This document shows, piece after piece, positions 47,828 through 61,100 of a stretch of 64,000 nt of DNA. A program made the translations under genes and the position numbers. Source of the DNA: Anagrus nilaparvatae (lineage: Eukaryota > Arthropoda > Insecta > Hymenoptera > Mymaridae); NCBI GenBank assembly GCA_022575985.1, contig JAKSXM010000007.1:9426501-9490500 (forward strand), in the 5' to 3' direction. Every line of letters starts with the position of its first letter. Positions within the stretch are counted from its first letter, which is position 1. Below the pieces are notes generated by a model. That model was not told the origin of the DNA. It made no database searches and saw nothing but the letters and a program-made list of their open reading frames with translations.

Positions 47828-48380
47828 TCACCCCCATGCTTGACTTTTGCAATAATGAATAATAAGTTTACCATCTGTACCATAACAGTCAAATAAATTT
47901 TGAACAGTTTGATCAGGAGCTGGAGCAAATGTTTGATTGATATACAAAAACTATAAAATTAAAGTTTTAATTTAAAATTAAAATTTTATAAAACATAATT
48001 AATCAATTAAACTTACTAATCTTTCTTCATTCCCTAATTTTATAAGCTTCCTTATAAATTCAGAAATCCAGCCAATTGTTCGTTCAGGAGCCACAACCCA
48101 CTTTTTTTTTGATATTATTGGAGCATCACCAGTTGCTTTTAATAATAATTCAACTGTAATAAAAAAATTTGTGCAATAAAATAAAATTAAAAAGAAATTA
48201 TTGTATATTGGATGAAATACTTCTTTTTCCATCATTTACTGGCTTAGAATCTGCTACATTTGTATCTGCAGTTTGTGTTTCTAAGCTTTGAGGCCCATCT
48301 GCTGTATTTGTTGTTTCTGCAGTTTCAGATTTAGAAACAGTTTCAGAAGAATTTTCATTGGTTTCCTTTTTGTCATCCAT
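47828..48380 (-). CDS. ATG12: Ubiquitin-like autophagy protein ATG12
   Basis: Three minus-strand exons, 48380-48221, 48153-48017 and 47950-47828 (stop TGA at 47828-47830), join in phase to 139 residues. The first about 50 residues are Ser/Thr/Glu-rich and disordered, as in the family. The ubiquitin-like fold follows: [48 protein letters not shown] and HYCKSQAWG. The protein ends in the glycine needed for conjugation, directly before the stop, so no protease step is needed. ATG12 is activated by ATG7, passed to ATG10 and joined to ATG5; the ATG12-ATG5/ATG16 complex then promotes Atg8 lipidation on the phagophore. An in-frame ATG at 48404 would add eight residues. It converges with CFAP52, about 440 bp apart. 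Confidence 0.96.
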
Positions 48381-49261
48381 TATTATATTTCTAAAATTTT
48401 GCAAACAATTTTTGCATAATATTCATAATTTTAATATTATTTATTTTCACATTTTCTCTGTAAAATTAAATTTGCTCAAATGACTTATTGTTTACTTTGG
48501 TAGGGTTATGTTAGATCAGATTGCGGTGGCTCCACAAAAACATGTGTCAAAACAAGCAAATAAAAATAAAGTTCAAAATTCAAATATACCGAAAACTTTA
48601 AAAAGCTACCGTTTTTTAATAAGCCCGATTAATTCAGTTAATTAATTGTTTATGACTGGAAAATATCTGAAGAGTCAACTTTAAAAGTACTAAAGTCTTT
48701 ATTTATGAAATTAAAATTAATTATATATATACGGACCATGACGAATAATAATATTATGTTAATATGCAATTGTTTTCTTGTCATATTTTTTTAAAAATTT
48801 TGCTAGCAAAAAATTATTTATAATTTTTTATTTGGAAAAAAATTGTAATAATTATATACCTGGCACAATTATTAATAAATGTATTTACCTATTTATTTTA
48901 TTATTATTTTATTTTGCATTTTCTTACACACCTATATTAAATGAATTTTTTATCAATTAAAAATTTGTATATGATTTTCCAAAAAATGAAATTAATTATG
49001 TGTATATATATATACGCCTATAAAATTTTTTTTTAAATTTGTATATTTTAAAAATTTTTTCGCTTTACACATGCGTACAGTGTTGTGTCTCTATCCCCCC
49101 CACCTTAGTTTGGTTGATAAAGCGATAAAGCTAAAAAACCGAAAGTCTAAACTTAAATTTTATTTATAGTGTTTAAAGTTTGCAAAATAAATAATCAAGT
49201 TTTTTACGAAAATCATTTAACTTAATTTTTTTCATTTTCTTCTGTTAATAAAACATCTTCA

Positions 49262-49564
49262 GTAAGTATTCATACAAAAATTCAAGAGTATTTTAAAGTA
49301 CCTCCTATTTTCAATAACCTCAAAGAACTTAACTAAATATAATCAATGAAACAAATCAAATTATTTACTTAATAAAATTTAGAATTTATTGTGAAAAATT
49401 TTATTTTTATTGATTACAAATAATTTATGCAAAAAAATCAAAATACTTTAATTATAAGCTTTTCTAAACATTTTTTAAAAAGTGCTTTGTAATGACTTCT
49501 CCAAAAAAGGCTACAACTTAAACTTCTTTAAATTTCATTACTGAATAAAAAGTTTTTATTTCAG
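49262..49564 (+). other. Probable 5' UTR intron of PSMD12
   Basis: A consensus donor (AGTAAGTATT, GT at 49262) and an acceptor (TTTTATTTCAG ending 49564) bracket an intron that ends two bases before the ATG. Inferred from splice signals only. Confidence 0.4.
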
Positions 49565-49566
49565 CA

Positions 49567-51204
49567 ATGGCATCATCAGATCTTATAACCACCGATGGTG
49601 GTAAAATTGTAAAAATGGAGTTAGATTACAGTAGTAATTGCGACACTAAAATTCCAGAATGTTTTCAATTAGCTCGTGAAGGAAAACTTCATGATGCCTT
49701 AGATCAATTATTAGTTCTTGAAAAACTTACAAGAACAGTAAGTCAAATTTAAATATTAAATTTATTAATGTTTTATATAAAAATATAATTATTTTTAAGG
49801 CTTCTGATATGGTATCAACATCAAGAGTTCTTGTTGCAATAGTTCAAATATGTTTTGAAGCAAAAAATTGGGGTGCTTTAAATGAACATATTGTTTTATT
49901 ATCAAAAAGACGATCCCAACTTAAGCAATCAGTGACAAAAATGGTTCAAGAATGTTGCACTTATGTTGATAAGACTTCCGATAAGGAAACTAAAATAAAA
50001 CTTATTGAAACATTAAGATCCGTTACAGAAGGAAAGGTAAGTTTTAAGTTTATAAAAAAATAAATTTGTGATTTAAACACACTATGGTTCTTTGTTTTAG
50101 ATTTACGTAGAAGTAGAAAGAGCAAGACTGACCAATAAATTAGCTGTATTAAAAGAAGAAGACGGAGACATTACAGGTGCTGCTAATGTAATGCTTGAAT
50201 TACAAGTAGAAACTTATGGTAGCATGTCAAAGCTAGAAAAAGCTACGTTCATTCTTGAACAAATGCGTCTTTGTTTGGCGAAACAAGATTTTGTTCAAAC
50301 GCAAATCATTGCTAAGAAAATAAATATAAAATTCTTTGAAAACGAAAGTGATGAAGAAACTCAAAAACAAAAGTTAAAATATTATGAGTAAGTAATAAGG
50401 AAATCAAATGTTTTTGCGACATAATAATCAAATAAATAATAATCAATCAAATTTACAACTACTTTAGTTTGATGATGGAATTAGCACGTCATGAAGGCTG
50501 GTATTTAGAATTATGCCGTCATAATAGAGCTGTACTTGAAACTCCTAGTGTAAAATCTGATCCTGAAAAAAGACACTCTGTCTTATGCAGAGCAGTATTA
50601 TATCTTATTCTTGCTCCACATGAACCAGAACAAGCAGATCTTACTCTTAGATTATTAGCAGACAAACTTTTGGAAGAAATACCAATTTACAAGTTAGTTT
50701 TGTAGTGTTTAAGTTGGTTAAACTAAATAATACTGACGTAATTTAATTTTTTACAGAGAATTGTTAAAATTGTTTGATAACCCTGAGTTAATCAAATGGT
50801 CTGGATTATGTGAAATTTATGAAAAAGATTTACGTAGTACTGAAGTATTTTCTTCATCAACTGAAGAAGGAAGAAAACGATGGGATGAATTAAAAAACCG
50901 AGTAGTAGAACATAATATTAGAATAATGGCTAAATATTATACAAAAATAACATTAAATCGAATGGCTCAATTATTAGATTTACCTGTTCAAGAAACAGAA
51001 AATTGTTTATGCAAGTTAGTCGAAACAGGAATAATAAATGCTCGTACAGATAGGCCAGCAGGAGTCGTTAAATTTACTGGTACTCAAGAACCCGCAGCGC
51101 TTTTAGATGCATGGGCTGCTTCGTTGTCAAAATTAATGGGTCTTGTTAATAATACCACACATTTAATTCATCAAGAAGAAATGTTAGCAGTTGCTAAATC
51201 ATAA
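49567..51204 (+). CDS. PSMD12: 26S proteasome non-ATPase regulatory subunit 12 (Rpn5)
   Basis: Five exons, 49567-49737, 49800-50036, 50101-50387, 50468-50692 and 50757-51204, join in phase to 455 residues, essentially the length of the human protein. Helical-repeat region in the first 300 residues: [68 protein letters not shown] domain closes the protein ([45 protein letters not shown]). Rpn5 is a lid subunit of the 19S regulatory particle that helps hold the Rpn11 deubiquitinase and the lid to the base. The start fits the family and directly follows a likely UTR acceptor. It is divergent from ATG12. Confidence 0.97.
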
Positions 51205-52714
51205 TTTTTAAATTAAAAGAAAGGCTATATTATTAATAATCGATTATTATTTTTTGCTTAAATTTCTTATTCCCAAATCAAATTTTATTAATCATTAGAA
51301 AATGTTATTTAATATTTAATGAAAATTGATAAGATTCAACATTAAATAATCGTAATTACAATGAAATAAGTTTCTTAAAATTTTATAAAATCTTTATTAC
51401 AATATTTACAAAAATACATCACATTTAGCAGATTAATATTATAAGTATCATTCAATTGCATTTTCTTTAAATTTAATTACTTATATTTTACTTCTTAAAA
51501 ATATTTAACTATTAATACCGTAGAACTTGTACAATTTAAAAATAAGAGTCAAATCATAATATCTAGTGTAATGGGCTCTTAAATAACTTCAAAAATAGGT
51601 AAGCAACCCCTTTAAAATTATACAAGTTCCACTTATATGTCATCTTATAGCACAAGATTAATTAATAAAGTCAAATTTTTAATTGTATCATTATTATTAT
51701 TATTATTAATTGGGTAAAGTGCAGATAAAGTCCTAAATTGTTTTTACAATTTTACTCAATTATTATACACAAATAAAATATTTTGTAAAAAAATATTTTT
51801 TTTGCTGCTAAAACACATCATAACAAAGCATAATTTTTAAATAACTATATGTTTTACAAGCAAATGTTCTTTTTTCGTACATTATTTGTTCATATTTAAA
51901 CGAGCTGCATAGGAACTTTTAAGAATATTTAATAATAATCAGTTTGTGTATTTTTTTTTGTAAAAGCACATTAGAAATCTAAGACTTAAATCTAAATTTT
52001 TTATTTTTAAACGTAATAATTCATTAAAACAGTCTTTTAATTATTTAATGGGTGTAACGTTTTTGTTTAAAAAAATATATTTTTTTTTATTGTGCATATT
52101 TACTATGAATTAGATTTTTTTTTTGCATTGTCATTTTTATATAGAATTTATAAAGTAGACTAATATTTTAGCTCATATATATAAAAGAAACTATAAAACT
52201 TTAAAAAAATCATAATTTTTAAGTAATTTTTCAAAATGCTTTCTTATTCTAAAGGTAAATAAAATTACCTTATATTCTATATTTTATGTATAAAAATATT
52301 GATATCAATTATTTTATATATCGTTTATATGTATATAAAACACTAACGATAAAGTCACTTAAATTTTCATAAATATAACTAAATTAAAAACTTAGTTTTT
52401 ACGAAGACTTAAATATTTTATAATTAATTACTCAGCAACAATTAAATTGAGAGCTACACAAAATTTTCTCATTTGCGTAATAGAATATACGCACCTACTC
52501 TATTAAATTAAATTTTATTGCAAATTCATTTTTTATATATCACTCATTGAATTTACAATATAACAGTGAACCATTTCAAACATTTTTTAAAATGAATAAA
52601 TATAAGCCAAAGTCATTTTTTCCAATTGACTTTAACTTAAACAGACACTAAAGTATCACAAGTCTAAAACCGAGCTGTAATTTTAAATATAATTATAGAA
52701 TAATCAAAAACAAA
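51205..52714. other. Intergenic, 3' flanks of two convergent genes
   Basis: AT-rich, no gene seen; the two ends must hold the 3' UTRs of PSMD12 and of the minus-strand gene. A short (ATT)n microsatellite lies at about 51689-51708. Confidence 0.5.
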
Positions 52715-53396
52715 TTAAGGTTTTGATGGTGTTATTTCGTCAGAATTGTCTGGACTATAAGATTTTATATCTGTAAAAAATTTTTACATTTATTTTTATT
52801 ATACAAGTTTGAAGAGTTTTAACTATAATTTTACCTTGAAAATCAGTTTGTCCAAAAAGAGCTAATGCCTCAGCATAATTTGGAGGAGGTAATTCACTAG
52901 TACCATCATTTTGAGTAACAAGCTCATATGGTGGAGGACCTGGTGTAGTTGAACCAGAAGAACCTACTATACCTTGAGCTCCACTGATTTCTTGAAATTG
53001 CTGTTAAGAAAAATAAAGTATTAAATTATTTTGTCACTTGGTTGTCATTACTTTTATTTAACTAACTCTTATAAACTGTCTTTGTTGAAGAATTAATTGT
53101 ATTACTGATTTTCTTCTAAGATAAAGCATACATTTTATAGCGACCATAAGACCAGAGCACATAAGTATTGGACCCATTAACCACATATGACCAAGTTGCA
53201 TGTAAATTGGTTTATTAACATTATCACCGACAGCTACAACAGTTATCGCTGAACCACATGTAAATAAAACAATACTTAAAACAAAATAACTGTAACTTAT
53301 ACAATCGCATCTTCCATAAGTTGCTGGTTCTTCATATCTTTCTTCAATTTGACGTAGTCTATTTGATAAAAAAGGGCTTTCCAAAACATTCGTCAT
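52715..53396 (-). CDS. Two-span membrane protein with two PPxY motifs, family not recognised
   Basis: Three minus-strand exons, 53396-53067, 53000-52835 and 52770-52715, join in phase to 183 residues. Two hydrophobic segments stand out: about residues 35-58 (SYFVLSIVLFTCGSAITVVA) and about 70-93 (HMWLMGPILMCSGLMVAIKC), joined by a short loop. The C-terminal half is Gly/Pro/Ser-rich and carries GPPPYEL and LPPPNYAEA, both PPxY motifs of the kind bound by WW domains of Nedd4-type ubiquitin ligases. That suggests an adaptor or regulated membrane protein, by inference only. A splice acceptor (CTTTATAG) ends five bases before the ATG and a donor GTAAGT lies at 53939-53934, so an untranslated first exon starts upstream of 53940. 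It is not NDFIP, which has three membrane spans. Confidence 0.85.
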
Positions 53397-54103
53397 AATT
53401 CTATAAAGTAAAAAAATTAATTAATACTACTTAAAATTCAATATTTTAAATAAATTAATGAATAACCAGTTATATACTTCAGGAGTCAATTTAAAAACAT
53501 ATTTTTAGAATAAAAAATTGTAATTGATCATCAACATTACTTGATTTATTTATAATAATTTAATATTTAATTTATCAAAAACAAAATATTAAGTTGAAAA
53601 ATTATAATTTTTGCAACAATCATAAAAATCAGATACAGACTCTATTATACTTAATAAACATAGGAACTCAAAGCTTTAATTATAAAACTGAGACTCTTTA
53701 AAATAATTTATTTTCTTATAATAATAAATATAGTATATAACTTGTGCAATTTATATTCCAAGGTTTTATTTAAAATAAAATTTAATATTTTATTATTATT
53801 GTATATATGAGGTATATAAAAAATAAAAATACATACATAGAACATAGGTATAAAAAAAGCCTAAATAAATTTTTTTATAGGTTACTAATAATTGAATGAA
53901 TAAATGTAAGGCGCGTAAATATTAATAAATAAAACTTACATTTTCTGAAATTAATTTTTTTTTTTTAAAGCAGGTATACTTAATTATTTTTATAATTTAA
54001 AATAATAATTTATTATTAAAATATCCATGATAAAATATATACACAAATTAAATCTCTCTCCAAAATAATACAAAATATATATTTCCCTTACTCCTTTTAA
54101 TTT

Positions 54104-54117
54104 TCACGTGACGTCAC
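54104..54117. promoter_or_regulatory. Overlapping E-box and CRE in a divergent promoter
   Basis: TCACGTGACGTCAC joins CACGTG (54105-54110) and TGACGTCA (54109-54116). It lies between the inferred untranslated first exon of the minus-strand gene and the start codon at 54497. TCACGTGA matches the core bound by MITF/TFEB-type factors (CLEAR or M-box), and TGACGTCA is the CREB/ATF site. Function is inferred. Confidence 0.5.
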
Positions 54118-54496
54118 ATAAAATAGTACAGTCTGTGCATATGCATATTGAAAAAAACATTATTTCGGAGTCTTGTCTTGTAGTGTGGTGACACTACAAA
54201 AAAAATTCTTTTATATTATTCATTCGCATATTGTGCATTAATATTATTAACACGCATTTTTATGCATACAAATTTTTTTTATTATTATCAAGGAAGTTCA
54301 GTTTATTAAATTAACAATTGTATATTAGAGAGTTTGTTATATTTTGTGTTGGTGAATTATGAGTCGTGAATTACTAGTTTCAAGTTGCAAAATTTTTTAA
54401 CAATAAACTAAAAATCTATATTATAAATTATTATATACAATATATAGCAAAAACATTTGATTTTTTACAAGTATAAATGGTTAATTGATTAGAAAA

Positions 54497-57025
54497 ATGT
54501 TTTGGCTATATACAATTTTAGTAATTATTTATATAACGTCATTGCAAGGTAATTTTTTTAATAATTATTGTTTTGATTTACTAAATTAGTTATAACAACG
54601 TATTCTTATATTTAATTAATGAAATTATTTATCAGTTTCTGCTAATGAATTCTATAATCTAACGTTAAGCCATGACGGACCAATAGTTCTTGGTGCATCA
54701 ATAACTTTTAAAGCTGATTTATATGATCCCGAGGGAAAAAGACCATCAGGAAAATATATTTATGAATGGAGAGAGTACTTCACTGATAAACACGATTTTG
54801 ATGTAAATATAATAAAATTGGTTGTTACCAATGTAATTTCATAATACAATATTTTTTATATTAATTTTAGTCAGAGGAAACTCATAATACAACAAGTTAT
54901 TACACAGTGAATTATCCACAATCTGATTATCATGTGGGGCCATATATTATGGAAGTTATAGTTTGTGAGAAAAAATTTTTCGATTTAATATGTACTGAAA
55001 TCACTAGTAATCGTGTTCGATTCCACATAACTGGTAAGCAGTCTGTATTTACTTAGTAATAATAATATAATTAATAATTTAAAACTTATGTCATATTTTT
55101 TAGCTTATATGAATGGAGAATTAGCAATAGTTCAAAATAACGTACAAGTTGAAAGCAATTTTGTTGCATCTAATACGGAAACTAACATGTCTATAAAATT
55201 GCGTCCTGGTGATTTTGATTATGTTAATAAAACTGCAACATCCATAATAACATATTGGTACATTGATTGCAAGCCATATAATGCAACAAAAGATTTTAAT
55301 TTTTATTATAATTTTACTGGAACAAATTACACCCACACTATAGAAGCTCTTGTGGTAGCATATTATGATCAACCAATCACAACAACCATTTCACCTACTT
55401 CAACGACTACTCCAATGATTACAACTTCAAGTACCACTAATGTAACTTCAAGTATATCGCCTAAAAATAATGAGACATCGACACTAAGCACTGAAGTTGT
55501 TTCCTCTACAATAAATTCACCTACTACTGAACAAACTCAAATATCACCAAATATTTCATCATTTCCATATGTTTGTAAGTCAAAGCCTTCAATTGAACAA
55601 AATAAGACATATGGCTACTTTTACAAAGAAGTCAAAGTTAGAGGTAAGCAAGAATACAATTTTTTTTAAATTATTACCTAGATTATTACTACTTTTTTTT
55701 ATGTTAAAATTAAAAATTAAAAATTCATAAAACTTAAATGAAAACTGTTTCTTATGATAATAAAAATTTTCATTTAGATCCGATAACAAGCATAAATGTT
55801 AATGGAACTAATTGGATACAACCATGGGATATGTTATCATTAACTGTCACTTGTAATGGAACAGGTCCTTTTGAACAATGTTTTCAAATTCATGTAGGAT
55901 CATACAATGCTACTGATAATGAAACTTGCCATAGTAGCAATGAAATACAAGCTTGCAAGTTTAATATAGAGCACTGGTTTCTTGAAGCAATTGATTATAC
56001 AATCGTAATAATACTGAAAAATGAAGTTAGTAAAAAAGTCTCACAAATAAAAGTCAATTTTTATAAAGGTATGTTATATTAATATTAACTAAATTAGATT
56101 TTTATAGCATTAACTTTAATTATGTTTTATTTAAAAATCTTAGCTTCTCAGCAATCTTGTGCTAATTTTTATTATCCAGTTAGTGATTAATCTTTCTCCT
56201 TTTTAATTTTTTTAGGGAAATTAAATTTATGACTTTGGGGAATATTTGGAACTCAAATCCTAAAAATTACATATATAATATATTTACAAACTTTTTTACC
56301 TATTTTGAACAAATTTAATGATGGCAAACTTGGTTTTGAATTAATTTATAATTTAAACAATTTAAATTAATAAAAATGATATAATAAAAGGCAGTTCTTC
56401 AAAAATGCCTTGGTTTGAGGTTTTTGAGTTTCGAAAAATGAATAAATGCGAAAAATCAGTTTTTGAGTCCCAATAATTTTAAGAGAAAGTTTAAAATACT
56501 TGCAATCTAAAATATCTGACAAAATACAAACCCAATACCACAAGAAATCAAATTTTTGCTCTAGTGAAACTCTGATTAGTCCAAATGATAATTATCCATT
56601 ATTCTATTAAAGATCATGTTATTAAATTACTAGTTATATTATAATTTTTTATTACCTTATTATTTCTGACATTTATAATTACATTTAGTACAAAATTAAC
56701 AAAAAAATAATAATTTTATAATTTATACTTTTAACATTGAGTTTTTATTATTTTAGTGACCTCAAAACCACAACTATCTGTGATTATTGTGCCAGTTTCA
56801 TGTTCTTTGGTGGCATTGGTTTCAATAATTTTTGGAGTTGCTTATTACTTACAGAGCAGGGCTCGATATACAGTAGAGGTTGCAGATTTTGATTTTGCTC
56901 AACCTAGCGCTGAATTGGAGTATAAAACATTCCGTGAAAGGCTGAAAGATTCATTTAATAATGCTGTAAGATCAAAGGATAGAGTTTTTTTTTCGTCACC
57001 CTATTATGGAAGCATGAATCACTAA
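54497..57025 (+). CDS. Type I membrane glycoprotein of PMEL/GPNMB/TMEM130-like architecture
   Basis: Six exons, 54497-54548, 54636-54802, 54871-55033, 55104-55643, 55778-56068 and 56757-57025, join in phase to 493 residues. Order: signal peptide (MFWLYTILVIIYITSLQ, cleavage near VSA), an N-terminal domain (LSHDGPIVLGASITFKADLY, YIYEWREYF), a PKD-like segment (RPGDFDYVN...TYWYIDCKPYNATKDFNFYY), a Thr/Ser-rich mucin-like stretch of about 70 residues (TTTISPTSTTTPMITTSSTT), a Cys-containing domain (LTVTCNGTGPFEQC), one membrane span (VIIVPVSCSLVALVSIIFGV) and a cytoplasmic tail (VEVADFDF, EYKTFRERLKDSFN). There are many N-x-S/T sites. The layout resembles the PMEL/GPNMB/TMEM130 group, lysosome- or melanosome-associated in vertebrates; the exact orthologue is uncertain. 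Confidence 0.85.
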
Positions 57026-58100
57026 AATATTTATTTTCAACAATGTATAACAAAAAACTAATTTGCACATTTGTATATATTACAAGTAGTTACTATCCTT
57101 GTAACAATGGTTACGTTTTAACAGTTTTTAGTTAAATAATTCTTTTTTTTTTTTTTGGTGCATTATAATTTTATTTAATGATTATTTTTTTAAATATCAC
57201 ACAAATATTAATAATATTAATTTTACAGGGATACAAACATTTACATAACAACAGCAAAGAATCACAATGACAAAGCATAGATGATCTGGAATACGAGTAG
57301 AAATGCGTTTAAAAAAACTGTGAATAATTTTAATATGATTAAAAAAAATAAAAGTAAGTATCTATTGATTTGCAAAAATAATATTGCAATATGTTATAAG
57401 CAAGTGTGTTAAAATTTTTTAACAGTGTTTAAAAAAGACTTTTTATTTAAAAATATCGCAGAAGTAACAAATAATATTGTACATATTAAGAGACTGTTAA
57501 TTAAATTATAAAAACAAATTATAATTAGTTTTAAGTAAAAAAATAATGCTTTTTTCAAAGAAAATGCTTTGTATATTTATAAAATTTATAAGATTACTAT
57601 AAAAGTCTTATATTCGTTTGTTTTTATAATTGTTACAATGGGACTGTACTTAGCAGCTCCACAATAAAGTATTTTCTTCAATAACAAATGAAATTTTATA
57701 TAGTTACTACAAAAAACAAAATATTCTTTGATTTAATTTATTTATTTTTATATGCATATATTTTCAAATATATTTATTTAATAATAATTGTAAAAATTTA
57801 TTACTATATATATAATAATCGAATAATTAAATTAATTTAAGTCAATTTTTACAGTAAATTATATTTTTTTAACATAATATGTATAATTTATGTAAATTTT
57901 TTTATAAGAGTAAAAATATATATATTGTATTGTTGTTCAGTTGTAAATAATATTGTTATGTATTAACTTAAAATGAGGCTTTTCTTGATAACGCACATAA
58001 TTATTAATAATTTATAAAGCCGAAAGAATAAATCTTTAAAATATTATAAAATCTATTATTTTGTGTTTCTTTAATGTAAATATTTTCCCATGTATTATCC
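57026..58100. other. 3' flank of the glycoprotein gene
   Basis: AT-rich with AATAAA words near 57664 and 58027 that could end the transcript. No reading frame of note. Confidence 0.4.
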
Positions 58101-61100
58101 CCCAGGACCAGACAATAAAAAAAAAAAATATAAAAAAAAATACATAATTCATAAAATAAAATTTAAAAGGATTGTCCATACGAATGCGACATCTATTATA
58201 AATTCAATTCTCTACATTACCACCAGGGTGCGAAGGACTGAAAATTAAAAAAAGCAGGCCAATACGAGTCCGACCTCCTGCGACGTGAACGGTGAATCGG
58301 TGAATGTGATGAAAGTTCATTCTTCAGTACCTGCGGGGTTGTTAAAGTTAGTGCATCTATATAAATGTTTTGATATTACAAATTAAAAGTAAACGAACTC
58401 TATGGTTACATATTTGAGTTCCCAAAAATAACAAATAAAGTTAACTTTAAGTGTTTTATTATAAAAAAATATTGTTTTTTAAGTAAATAAAAATAAAATA
58501 ATTAAATAAATTGTTTAAAATAATATCGCAAAACAGCCGTGAAATCAATAATACAAGTTTTTTTTAGTGGATTTAACTGCTGGAGCATGGAGGAGATATA
58601 ATAATACTAAATAATAAACGAAGTGAAAAAAAAAAGACAAAAAGTTTATTATTTAAATATTTTGAAAAATAAATATAAGCAAGTGTGTTAAAGTGAAATA
58701 AAAGTGTATTGTTTTTAATGTTTTGTTATTAAAATTGGCACCAAAAATTCAGAAAAAAATTTGTTAATTAATATAGCAAGTTTAATATTTGGCATTCAAT
58801 GACCGATTACAAAATTAAAGAATCTGGTTTATAAACGTTAACCAATATATATAGTACATGAAGAATTTATACATTCATATTAATCTGAGATCTGAACCAC
58901 AAGAGTTAAACGAAGTAATAAAAAAGAGAACTGTATAACTTGCTCTCATATATGCATTTACAGCATAACATCATGGTTAGTTTGAATATATTATAAACAT
59001 TTTTTTTTTTTTAATTCCCTTGCTCATTATAATGAATGAAAGTAGATTAAATTTCAAAGAAATTAATTCTTACTCCAATATTTATTTATTTTGGAGCTTT
59101 CCTATATATACTTGTTTTTATTTTGAAAAAATTTCTAATCTTCAAAAATAACAAACTTGTCTAATGTAATTTAAAAAGTTTAATTAAAAATTCTAATAGT
59201 TTATTATTTTTTTTAAATAAAAAAGAACTGTATTTTTAATAACACATAGAAATGACATAGATTTTAAATAAAAACTCCATTAAATACCTATAGAATAACA
59301 GTAGAACACGTGCAATAATATTAATCTATAATATTGTTACAATTTATGGTAATTAAAATAATAATTTTTTTTCTCACACATGTTTTGAAATTATTGTTTC
59401 TAAGGTGATTATACTTATACACACTCCAATAAAAAATAAAATAAAAGGGTAGGTATAAATTATATACCTAACCTATTTAACTTAACTATTATTATTATCC
59501 AATAATATCAATGCATTCTATAGTTAATGTGTTTCGGAGTAATTACAATACATACATAAGTTTTTATGATTCATATTGTTTATGTTATACATTTAATATG
59601 CAAAAATGTGCAATAAAATATGAAACGTCTAATAATTTAAAGTTAGTATATTTCTTTGTTTACGTTTAATTACATAATTGTATGAATAATTGAATTAATA
59701 ACTGTTATTTTCTGTACCATTTAAAATTTTAATAGTTATCTGTTCTTATGTGGATATTTTAAATAGCGCAGAATCCTTTGATATATAGGATAAGCTCCGA
59801 AATACCTGCAGAATGTATAGCTCGGAATCTATAGTATAATAAAAAATATTCATTTTCTACACTGTAAAAAAATACCTATTTTAAAATTTCTAAATATCAG
59901 TGTATATAATCTCTCTGAATATTATCCCTAAATCTAAGTTACAAAATGTAGGGGAGAATTTTTAAAAAGTTGAATGATTTTAATAGTTCTTCTTTTATGT
60001 ACCTATTCTTCAAAATCATATAAAACTATTAACAATACATTTAAGTTGAATTGAAAATTTCTATTTTTAGAAAAAAGTCTTTGAAATGCGTCTTTGTATT
60101 AGTAGTATACTACCAGAAAACAGGTAAAATTTTTGTAGTATTAGATATTTTATTTACTATATGAGGTAATAATAGAAACGTACGTTTAAAATATATATTT
60201 TTTTCATTTATATTTGATTTACACATAACCTTGAAGATGAATCAATATACCTATAAAAAATTTTGAAAGTTTTTTTTTTAAACTAGAAAAAATAAGTAAC
60301 GACAAAAAATAAAGACATAATAAAATTTTTACAAAATGATTTTAAGGAAATATAACCAACATTCGCATATGTGATGGTACATTTTTCCCGTTATATGTGC
60401 GTTTTTCGCACTGACGATGCTCGATCTCAATGAAACGTACTACAGTCTGGTATTATTATCATTATTATTGTAAAATAATACTACAAGTCCACAAGTTTTG
60501 ATTGTATATGTAAAAAAAAAGGAAAAAAAAGAAATAACCGCAGGGAAAACATGAATACGTGTTTATTAGTTTAATATACATACATCAGAACTTGTTTTTT
60601 ATACAAGTAATATATTTATATTGAACGCCTACGCTATCTTTTTTTGTTATGGGTCTATTTAATAGTTTGGTCATTTTTATTAAACTTTTGCCTTATTAGG
60701 TTATGCTCCCTTGTTTTTGTTGGTTTTAGCATAAGTAACAAGTATTTATCGAGTATTTGTTTGTTTAGTGGTTTTCTTAACAAGGGTGTAAAATAGAGTT
60801 TTTCGAAAAGCATAATTTTTCAAATTTTAGGGCTAAATTTTTTGAAAAAATTATATTGACTGTATTTTTCGTATAATATCAGCTGATAAAATGATTTTGA
60901 CGAAATTCAATCCAGAAAAGACAAAACGATCAGCCCAATAAAAGCATAATTTCAGAATTCTTTCTTTCAATTCTAGCCCTTTACCAATTTATCATTCAAT
61001 GAGGGGTTAAGGTACTATAAAAATACAAATTTATTTTGAATAAATTAGATTGAAATAAAAAAATATTTTTAATTTAATTAAGCGTATCGCGTGTAAATTT

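Noticed and set aside
54104..54117. Part of a mobile element, like the TCACGTGA at 34.8 kb
   Set aside because: No inverted ends are visible around it, and it lies in a divergent promoter, so I kept it as a regulatory site.
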